This document shows, piece by piece, positions 1 to 5,934 of a stretch of 8,392 bases of DNA (positions are counted from its first letter, which is position 1; each line of letters opens with the position of its first letter). Both the position numbers and the translations under genes were made by a program. Origin of the DNA: Candidatus Poseidonia sp. (GTDB lineage Archaea > Thermoplasmatota > Poseidoniia > Poseidoniales > Poseidoniaceae); NCBI GenBank assembly GCA_013330155.1, contig DUIU01000004.1:1-8392 (forward strand). Direction: 5' to 3'. The notes under the pieces were generated by a model, which did no database searches, was not told where the DNA came from, and worked only from the letters and a program-made list of their open reading frames with translations.

Positions 1-111
1 CCCGAAGCAGGTTCAATCAACCGCTATCCCGTGAGTCGAAACGTCAACCATGCCGAACAGAACCATCCAGGCTTGATTCGGCCAATCCCACGATTGTTTG
101 ATCATGAATAA
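1..111 (+). CDS. C-terminal fragment of an unidentified protein (5' end outside window)
   Basis: Reading frame 1 is open from the first base to a TAA at 109-111, giving 36 residues that end in ...RLFDHE. The codons used (many CGA, AAC, ATC, CCA) match those of the secure genes in this window, which supports real coding sequence. The fragment is rich in Asn, His, Pro and Arg (for example NHAEQNHPGL) and shows no membrane segment or recognisable motif, so I cannot name the product. Its last 10 bases overlap the end of the opposite-strand gene at 102-473, so the two genes converge. The short length leaves some chance that the frame is open by accident. Confidence 0.5.
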   Translation, partial: PEAGSINRYPVSRNVNHAEQNHPGLIRPIPRLFDHE

Positions 112-473
112 GGGGTGTAGGTGCCGTCGTTGTTTTTGGTGTGGGGTGTGGGCTCAAACGCTCCGTCAGCAAGCTGTTTGTAATGGTAGCCATCGGTATG
201 ATGAATCCATGTAAATGACGGTTCAGGCTCCTTTTGGGCTTGGCTCGCCGGCGCCGTCACGCCATCGTAATTGACCGATTGGTCGCTGGCCGCCTTGACT
301 TCTTCGGAACCTCCGCCGAACAAAGCCAAAGCATCTTTGTATGCACCCGCATCGGTTTCGATGGTTTTTCGTGCATTTGGATCCTCACCTCGCTTGTACA
401 CAACAGGCGCTGGCGGCTCCTCCTCCAATTCAGCGATTGCTTCCTTCTTCTTGAAAGGCCAGAACGGGGGCAT
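102..473 (-). CDS. Small soluble hypothetical protein with aromatic Asp-Gly-rich C-terminus
   Basis: From the ATG at 473 this encodes 123 residues. A GTG at 497 would add eight residues (MVAAVRRA); I prefer the ATG because the sequence then opens with MPPFWPFKKK, and neither start has a Shine-Dalgarno site. There is no signal peptide or membrane helix. The N-terminus is basic-aromatic, followed by an acidic Pro/Glu stretch (about 11-23) and a low-complexity middle with a GGGS patch near 53-56. The last 37 residues are Trp/Tyr/His-rich with three Asp-Gly turns each followed by an aromatic residue (D94-G95-Y96, D103-G104-A-F106, D116-G117-T-Y119), ending in PYS. That tail may be a small folded or binding element, but I do not recognise the family. 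The gene is divergent from the surface-protein gene at 567 and overlaps the convergent gene ending at 111. Confidence 0.75.
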   Translation of the reverse strand: MPPFWPFKKKEAIAELEEEPPAPVVYKRGEDPNARKTIETDAGAYKDALALFGGGSEEVKAASDQSVNYDGVTAPASQAQKEPEPSFTWIHHTDGYHYKQLADGAFEPTPHTKNNDGTYTPYS

Positions 474-566
474 GGCCCGACGAACGGCCGCGACCACAAG
501 AATGCTACGACGAGGTTTGGGTCAACATGGGGAGTCATTGATAGAGGATAACGACCACACCGAACC
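474..566. promoter_or_regulatory. Divergent intergenic region, probable promoters for both flanking genes
   Basis: These 93 bases separate the starts of two divergent genes and must hold the promoter for each unless the - strand gene starts at 497. No Shine-Dalgarno motif precedes the ATG at 567, which suggests a leaderless or nearly leaderless mRNA. An A/T-rich patch, ATTGATAG at 538-545, lies about 25 bases before that ATG, the position expected for an archaeal TATA box of a leaderless transcript. It matches the TTTAWATA consensus poorly, so it is only a candidate. I see no convincing box for the opposite direction. Confidence 0.35.
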
Positions 567-2978
567 ATGCGGTGGGCTCTGCTTCTCACCGTGTTCCTCC
601 TTCCGGCCTTGATACCGTTCGCTGGAACGTGGGCAGAAGGGGTAGGGAGAGACACTGAACTCCTTGATTACACGGCTCCAACCCAACTTTATGTCCATCA
701 AAATGAAACGGTCAGCACCTACATCACGGTCCACAATAAAGCAGAGGAAAACCAAGCGTTTACGATACAGCCACTTTCGGTACCTGAACCCTTGAGCACG
801 GTTGGTTTACCAGTAACTGAGCTCTTGGTACCCAATCACCTCAAGCAAATTGCTTTCGGTGTGCGTGCGCCCGTCGGTGCCGCCTACCAAAACCTGACAG
901 TATCGTTCTCCATCACCAGCGACCTTGACCCTGAATTGAACGAAACGGTGTCCATGGATGTAGCCATCGTGCCACAATCGAACCTCAATTTTGGAGTTGA
1001 TGACTTCACCACCTTCACGGTCGACGAACTCGTCCGAACGGCTGTGGCCGTCAACATCTCCAACAATGCCTCCTTCTCGGATGATGTAACTTTCTCAATC
1101 GGTACTTCTTCTTCATGGAGTTGGGGGTGGAACATGCCGAACACCAACGGGAACGAGGCTTACATTACCATGGCGCCAAACACCCTCTCCTACGTCTACC
1201 TCTGGATCGATGTCCCCGCTGTTGTGGACGGTGCACCTCTTGCAGGAACCGGCCCCCGCTTTACCCTCTCTGCTGTATCAGGGCTGGACACAGGCGTGTC
1301 AACATGGAGTTTTGACCTGTTGATGAACAGCAAGAAAAACGCCAGCATTGACCACATCGACGCATTGCTGGAAGTCGCTCCAAATCAGGATGGAAGGCTC
1401 AATGCCGTCGTTCGAAACGTTGGAAACACACCGAACACACTGAACATCACCTTACAAGCCCTCACGGCAGAGGGCTCCCCCGTTCCCGGAACCACACCTT
1501 CAGACCGGTTCAACAACAGCGGTTGGATCATCGCCTTGTTCGGTGGGCTTGAGGACGTGGTCTTGGAGCCTAACGAATCACGAACCATTGAAATTGGTTT
1601 CCAAGCACCTGACGAGTTCCAAGGAGAGATGCACGTTGAATTGCAAGTCTTTGCGGATGGGGCACGATTGAACACACGAACGGCCAACACCGTCGCTCGA
1701 ATCAACCGAATCTCGTCAGGAACCCTGTCGGCTGAAGTGTCAGGATGTCAGTCTGTACTGCCCAATCAATCGTGCATCGTCAACCTCAGCGCCCAGAACA
1801 CTGGGAACTCCGTCAACACCTACTATTTGCGAGAGGTGAGCACAACCGGGGGTTTTGAAGTCGACCTTCCTCCAGAAGGACTCTTTGTGCTCCCCAATCA
1901 GATGAAACCATTTTCCATAGCCACCATCACGGCATCGGCTGATGCGATGGCGTTCCAGACGGGAGGTACGACCCTGGAATTGCTGGACGACACCGGGGCC
2001 GTGGTCGATGATTTTGAAATACAGATGAGGGTAGCTCCCAAAATCGAATGGACGTTTCGCAATGTCGAAGAACAGGTGAACGCCAAGGGGCGCCTCTCGA
2101 TTGCGATGGAAGTGCGAAACGACGGGAACGCCGTAGACGGTCTGATTGTGCAGCTCCAATCGAGCCACTTTGTTGACATGGGATTTATTCCACCTGATAT
2201 CGCAATATACGAAGAAGGCGTTGAATATCCCCGCTCTTTTGAGGTCAATGACATCCCCTTGAATTCCAATTTCACCATACGAGCATGGGTGCAGTTGCCG
2301 CAAGACCAAACAACCAATGGAACGGTGTACATCAACACCACCATACGGTCTCGACTGGCCCCGGAAGTTCCTTTCGTTCATACCAGCACAGGCGACTACC
2401 TTGGCGTAGCCTGGCAACCATCCGAAGTGGATGAAGAGGGGATTGATTGGAGCGGGATGGCTTCAACGGTCGTGCTCTATGTCGAAGCATGGTGGGGGGT
2501 GGCCTTCAGTATCTTCCTCGCTTCGGCCATTTTGTACAAGGCCGTCATTGACCGTCAACGCCGACTTGAAGAAAATGAAACACTCCCCTATCAGAAAACC
2601 TCCAACCAAACGGATGATTGGATGCTCCGCTACCAAACGGAAACACCTGCACCGACACCCGAAGTCCAAGCCGCCCCTGTCCAGAAGGTCCCCAAGGACA
2701 CCTATGAAGCGATGTTCAGACACCAACATGGGAGCGCAGAACCAACACGTGCCAGCGTGGATACCACGCTGGTTGCTGCGGCGACTGTGGTGCTTGACGG
2801 CCGGACAGAAGAAGCTTCGAAAAGCAAGGCCGATGCCTTGCTTGAGAACATTCAGTCCCAAGACGTTTCAACACCAGTGGAGGCGAATTCGGCAATTGTT
2901 CAATCCCCATCTGAACCAACATCATCTCCAACGCAACAATCATCGTCAAACGAATTGATTGATGATTTGGAATTCTGA
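567..2978 (+). CDS. Large cell-surface protein: signal peptide, beta-sandwich-like exterior, one C-terminal membrane helix, cytoplasmic tail
   Basis: The product has 803 residues. Residues 1-23 form a clear Sec signal peptide (MRW, then a Leu/Ala/Phe core, then FAGTWA). Residues 24-630 are beta-rich and acidic, resembling repeated Ig/CARDB/NEW3-type surface domains: there are phrases such as VRNVGNTPNTLNITL, SAQNTGNSVNTYYL and VRNDGNAVDGLIVQL, typical of one strand pair in such folds. I count 14 N-X-S/T sequons in this part, consistent with archaeal N-glycosylation. C394 and C403 are the only cysteines and could form a disulfide. One membrane helix spans about 633-659, followed by basic DRQRRLEE, which fits an inside C-terminus. 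The tail (660-803) is Pro/Ser/Thr/Gln-rich, probably disordered, and ends in the acidic NELIDDLEF. It is the first gene of the + strand cluster, 9 bases before rnhB. The domain type is inferred by eye; the function is unknown (adhesion, cell wall or a surface receptor are all possible). Confidence 0.85.
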   Translation: MRWALLLTVFLLPALIPFAGTWAEGVGRDTELLDYTAPTQLYVHQNETVSTYITVHNKAEENQAFTIQPLSVPEPLSTVGLPVTELLVPNHLKQIAFGVRAPVGAAYQNLTVSFSITSDLDPELNETVSMDVAIVPQSNLNFGVDDFTTFTVDELVRTAVAVNISNNASFSDDVTFSIGTSSSWSWGWNMPNTNGNEAYITMAPNTLSYVYLWIDVPAVVDGAPLAGTGPRFTLSAVSGLDTGVSTWSFDLLMNSKKNASIDHIDALLEVAPNQDGRLNAVVRNVGNTPNTLNITLQALTAEGSPVPGTTPSDRFNNSGWIIALFGGLEDVVLEPNESRTIEIGFQAPDEFQGEMHVELQVFADGARLNTRTANTVARINRISSGTLSAEVSGCQSVLPNQSCIVNLSAQNTGNSVNTYYLREVSTTGGFEVDLPPEGLFVLPNQMKPFSIATITASADAMAFQTGGTTLELLDDTGAVVDDFEIQMRVAPKIEWTFRNVEEQVNAKGRLSIAMEVRNDGNAVDGLIVQLQSSHFVDMGFIPPDIAIYEEGVEYPRSFEVNDIPLNSNFTIRAWVQLPQDQTTNGTVYINTTIRSRLAPEVPFVHTSTGDYLGVAWQPSEVDEEGIDWSGMASTVVLYVEAWWGVAFSIFLASAILYKAVIDRQRRLEENETLPYQKTSNQTDDWMLRYQTETPAPTPEVQAAPVQKVPKDTYEAMFRHQHGSAEPTRASVDTTLVAAATVVLDGRTEEASKSKADALLENIQSQDVSTPVEANSAIVQSPSEPTSSPTQQSSSNELIDDLEF
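2752..2772. repeat. Perfect 9-bp inverted repeat with 3-base loop inside the surface-protein gene
   Basis: CCAGCGTGG at 2752-2760 is followed by ATA and its exact reverse complement CCACGCTGG at 2764-2772. In mRNA this would form a GC-rich hairpin, extendable by one G-U pair (2751-2773). It sits in the segment coding for the cytoplasmic tail (about residues 729-736), some 215 bases before rnhB. No T-run follows it, so it is not a classical terminator. It may be chance or an mRNA processing or stability element. Confidence 0.6.
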
Positions 2979-2982
2979 GGTG
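2977..2982 (+). promoter_or_regulatory. Shine-Dalgarno site for rnhB
   Basis: GAGGTG is a six-base match to the archaeal Shine-Dalgarno consensus (AGGAGGTGA). It lies five bases before the ATG at 2988 and overlaps the stop codon of the upstream surface-protein gene. It fixes the rnhB start and suggests the two genes are translated from one mRNA. It is the strongest ribosome-binding site of the + strand cluster. Confidence 0.75.
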
Positions 2983-2987
2983 GATGA

Positions 2988-3725
2988 ATGCTGGTGGGTA
3001 TTGATGAGGCTGGAAGAGGACCTGTCCTCGGACCACTTGTCATTGGCATCTGCTGCATACCAGATGACGCCGAAGCCATTCTGGTCAGCAAAGGCGTGAA
3101 AGACTCAAAGCACCTCTCACCAAAAAAGCGCCAAGAACTTGAAGAATGGTTTCACCAACAATCTGCAGATGACGGATGGTTTGGAACAACCGTCTCCATT
3201 GACGCAGAAACCATTGACATCGCCCTTCAGAACCAAGGATTGAACTGGTTGGAAGTCGATGGTTTTCGCGAGGCAATCATGCAGCTGCCCCATCAAGCAA
3301 ACCTGCGGATTGTGGCTGATGCCTGTGATGTGAATGCGGAACGGTTCACCCAACGAATTACCGAAGGCGTCCTTGGATGGCCATGGAAAGAATCCAACAT
3401 GACCTCTGAGCACAAAGCCGACGAGCACCATCCTGTCGTTTCCATGGCCAGCATTTTGGCCAAAGAAGAACGAGATAGGGCAATGAGGGCAATGTCGAAG
3501 CGCCTTGGTTTCAATTTAGGTTCGGGGTATCCTGCCGACCCAGCCACCAAGGCATCCCTTGAACAATTGATTCTCCAATCTGGGATCGATGAGCAGGTTC
3601 GTTGGGGCTGGGCCACGGTTGAGCGATTCTGGAAACAACACCGTACCGGAGACGTACCCGTAAGGGGTGTTCAGCGCACGTTTCAACAGCGGCTCTTTCA
3701 TGAAGATGAATCACGCATTTCTTGA
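2988..3725 (+). CDS. rnhB: Ribonuclease HII
   Basis: RNase HII cuts the RNA strand of RNA-DNA hybrids and nicks at single ribonucleotides in DNA; it is metal-dependent and cytoplasmic. The 245-residue product starts with the family signature (MLVGIDEAGRGPVLGP), giving catalytic D6 and E7 and the GRG motif that recognises the ribose 2'-OH. The third acidic residue is D111 in RIVADACDVN. The fourth is D145 within EHKADEHHPVVSMASILAKE, the usual archaeal-type block. GSGYPADPAT (178-187) and WATVERFWKQ (208-217) match the conserved C-terminal part. All four metal-binding acids are therefore present and the enzyme should be active. Length is slightly above the typical 200-230 because of a polar C-terminal extension. 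The start is supported by the GAGGTG site. Its stop (3723-3725) lies just before gltX. Confidence 0.97.
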   Translation: MLVGIDEAGRGPVLGPLVIGICCIPDDAEAILVSKGVKDSKHLSPKKRQELEEWFHQQSADDGWFGTTVSIDAETIDIALQNQGLNWLEVDGFREAIMQLPHQANLRIVADACDVNAERFTQRITEGVLGWPWKESNMTSEHKADEHHPVVSMASILAKEERDRAMRAMSKRLGFNLGSGYPADPATKASLEQLILQSGIDEQVRWGWATVERFWKQHRTGDVPVRGVQRTFQQRLFHEDESRIS

Positions 3726-3745
3726 AGGGGCGTTGTCAGCAGGGA

Positions 3746-5482
3746 ATGAGCGACATGGACTGGCAACCCGACGAAGACACGCATGATTTGATTCGTCATG
3801 TCGCTATACAAAACGCACTGGAGTACGAAGGCAAGGCTGCGGTTGGTTCTGTCATTGGCCGAATCATGGGGATGAGGGGCGACCTTCGACAACATGGAAA
3901 AGCCGTCACAGGCTTGGTTGCACAACAGGTTCAAGCCGCCAACACCATGGCTTCGGAACAAGGACTTGAAGCCGTGCGAGAGGTCCTTGAAAGGGAAGCC
4001 CCGCACCTCCTCGAAAAACGGGAAGTTAAGGCTCGAAGGGAAGGGTTGCCTGACCTAAAAAACGCCGAAAAGGGAAAGGTCGTCCTGCGGTTTGCACCCA
4101 ACCCAAATGGCCCGCTTTCCTTTGGACATGCCCGTGGGTTGGTCATCAACAGCACCTACAGAGAAATGTACGACGGTGAATTCATTCTTCGGTTTGATGA
4201 CACCGACACCAAAGTGAAGCCACCGATGCTTGAGGCCTACGATGTCATCCAAGAAGAGACGGAGTGGCTGACTGGAAGAAAACCCGATCGTGTTGTTTTC
4301 GCATCAGACCGCATTGATGAATATTACAACCATGCCCACACGATGCTGGAGCAGGGATTCGGATACGTGTGTCGTTGCACGGCTGAGGAATTCAAGGAAT
4401 TTCGAATCTCAAAGACAAATTGTCCTTGCCGTTCCCAGCCGATATCGGATAACCTCGTGTTTTGGAAACGCATGCTTGATGGTAAATTCAAGCCGGGAGA
4501 CGCTGTCGTGCGGGTTAAAACTGACATGCAGCTGAAAAACCCCGCCCTACGAGACTGGCCGGCTTTGCGCCTTCAGGACACTGCACTGCATCCACACCCT
4601 CGTCCAGAAATCGGTTCGAAGTACGTAGTATGGCCTCTCCTCGATTTCCAAAGTGCGGTTGAAGACCATCTCCAAGGGGTCACCCATATCATCCGGGGCA
4701 AAGATTTGATGGATTCAACTCGAAAGCAAACCTTGCTGTACGAACATTTTGGATGGACCTATCCCGAAACGATGTATTGGGGTCGAGTCAAAGTCCACGA
4801 ATGGGGTGGATTTTCAACCTCACAAATGCGCTCGGACATTGAAAGTGGCACCTATGACGGATGGGATGACCCGCGATTACCAACCTTGGCTGGCCTACGC
4901 AAGCGAGGAACACAAGCCAAAGCCCTTCGTAATTTTTGGATGGAACTTGGCATCACCCAAAAGGACATTTCCGTCCCCTTGGCCACCTTGTATTCCCACA
5001 ACACCAAAGTCATCGATGATGATGCTCCGCGTTTGGCTTTCGTTCGCCATGCTGCTGAATTCAGCCTGGAAGGCGAACATCCAGACAAATTGACCATCCC
5101 CGTACACCCCAACCATTCTGAGATGGGGCATCGGACATGGGATTTGAAAGGAGGTCAAGTTTGGCTGGAAAGCGACGACCTCGAAAAAATGGACCTCCGA
5201 TTGAAAGAATTTGCAGACGTAGCTCTCCACGACCGAATCGCACGTGTTGAAAGCATGGAGCGAAGCGACCAGCGGCCCATTGTTCATTGGTTGCCTCACA
5301 ATACATCGTCCGAAGCCTTGGTTATGGGTACAAAGGACAACACGCTCTTGCACATCGAAGGCCGACTTGAAAGGCACAAATACACACCTGGAACCATCGT
5401 TCAACTTGAACGAGTGGGATATGCCATCCTTATCGATGCCACCACGTTGCTGCTTTGTCATGAGAACCTTCAGGACGATTGA
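3746..5482 (+). CDS. gltX: Glutamyl-tRNA synthetase, archaeal/eukaryotic type
   Basis: Class I enzyme that attaches glutamate to tRNA; in archaea lacking GlnRS it also charges tRNA-Gln, which GatDE then amidates (family knowledge, not shown here). From the ATG at 3746 it has 578 residues, normal for the archaeal form. Residues 12-100 are the helical N-terminal region found in archaeal GluRS. The catalytic core begins at KVVLRFAPNPNGPL. The HIGH motif reads S125-F-G-H128, then A-R-G, and DDTD follows at 151-154. A zinc knuckle is formed by C209, C211, C226 and C228. RGKDLMDSTRKQ (317-328) and GWDDPRLPTLAGLRKRG (372-388) are archaeal/eukaryotic class features. The KMSKS loop reads F356-S-T-S-Q360. 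The C-terminal part (about 400-578) is the beta-barrel anticodon-binding region. An in-frame TTG at 3722 overlaps the rnhB stop and would add eight residues; I prefer the ATG because the extra residues look unlike the family. Confidence 0.96.
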   Translation: MSDMDWQPDEDTHDLIRHVAIQNALEYEGKAAVGSVIGRIMGMRGDLRQHGKAVTGLVAQQVQAANTMASEQGLEAVREVLEREAPHLLEKREVKARREGLPDLKNAEKGKVVLRFAPNPNGPLSFGHARGLVINSTYREMYDGEFILRFDDTDTKVKPPMLEAYDVIQEETEWLTGRKPDRVVFASDRIDEYYNHAHTMLEQGFGYVCRCTAEEFKEFRISKTNCPCRSQPISDNLVFWKRMLDGKFKPGDAVVRVKTDMQLKNPALRDWPALRLQDTALHPHPRPEIGSKYVVWPLLDFQSAVEDHLQGVTHIIRGKDLMDSTRKQTLLYEHFGWTYPETMYWGRVKVHEWGGFSTSQMRSDIESGTYDGWDDPRLPTLAGLRKRGTQAKALRNFWMELGITQKDISVPLATLYSHNTKVIDDDAPRLAFVRHAAEFSLEGEHPDKLTIPVHPNHSEMGHRTWDLKGGQVWLESDDLEKMDLRLKEFADVALHDRIARVESMERSDQRPIVHWLPHNTSSEALVMGTKDNTLLHIEGRLERHKYTPGTIVQLERVGYAILIDATTLLLCHENLQDD

Positions 5483-5523
5483 AGAAAGCAAGAACCAATA
5501 CCTGTGAGCACTCTCGTGGGTTC

Positions 5524-5934
5524 ATGGGTAAGAAAGTGGTTGACCTCACGCTGGACGATGAACACATGACGGTGGGGGTAGAAGATACGCTCCAAGAAGC
5601 CGCCAAACGCCTGTTGACCATTTCAGGTGGAGTGGTGGTCGTGCTTGACGCTGACCAACGCGTCAAGGGTGTGTTAGGTCAGCGCCAATTGATCAAAGCC
5701 CTAAGCGAAGGGGTTGACGCCTCGGCCACTGAGTGCCATCACCACATGGAAATGGATTTCATGACGGTGAAATTGACCGATTCACTGAAGGGCGTTCTTG
5801 CTGATGTTCGTCTACGAAGTCCACAAGCCGTCATCGCCGTGGATGAACATGATGAATTCGTAGGCTATTTTTCCCCAGGTGACTATCAAGAGGCTGTGCA
5901 ACTTGTCGACAACCTCAAGGGATTGAATCTTTGA
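5524..5934 (+). CDS. Tandem CBS-domain protein
   Basis: From the ATG at 5524 the product has 136 residues, almost entirely two CBS modules: about 6-62 (VVDLTLDD ... GGVVVVLDADQRVKGVLGQRQLIKAL) and about 70-130 (MEMDFMTVKLTDSL ... PQAVIAVDEHDEFVGYFSPGDYQEA). Each shows the usual pattern of a signal strand, a helix, a hydrophobic strand, a D/E turn, then VGV/VGY followed by a helix. CBS pairs commonly bind adenine nucleotides or S-adenosylmethionine and regulate partners; there is no attached enzyme, channel or DNA-binding domain here, so the partner is unknown. A TTG at 5479 would add 15 residues unlike a CBS domain, so I chose the ATG. The gene follows gltX by 41 bases on the same strand and is probably co-transcribed with it. 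Its stop abuts that of the convergent gene. Confidence 0.9.
   Translation: MGKKVVDLTLDDEHMTVGVEDTLQEAAKRLLTISGGVVVVLDADQRVKGVLGQRQLIKALSEGVDASATECHHHMEMDFMTVKLTDSLKGVLADVRLRSPQAVIAVDEHDEFVGYFSPGDYQEAVQLVDNLKGLNL

Noticed and set aside
234..612. Overlapping + strand frames (234-551 and 271-612) opposite the small DG-tail gene
   Set aside because: Both are antisense to the 102-473 gene, their products are Arg/Ser-rich without motifs, and the second runs into the surface-protein start in another frame.
257..655. 132-codon - strand frame spanning the divergent intergenic region
   Set aside because: It overlaps both flanking genes in other frames, is rich in Arg/Ser typical of shadow translation, and would remove the only promoter space.
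1740..2417. 225-codon antisense open frame inside the surface-protein gene
   Set aside because: It lies wholly within a well-supported gene, encodes no recognisable motif, has an unnatural residue mix and is explained by the codon bias of the sense strand.
4895..5491. 198-codon antisense open frame across the 3' half of gltX
   Set aside because: The sense strand codes for conserved GluRS sequence throughout; the antisense product has no domain and no plausible start signal.
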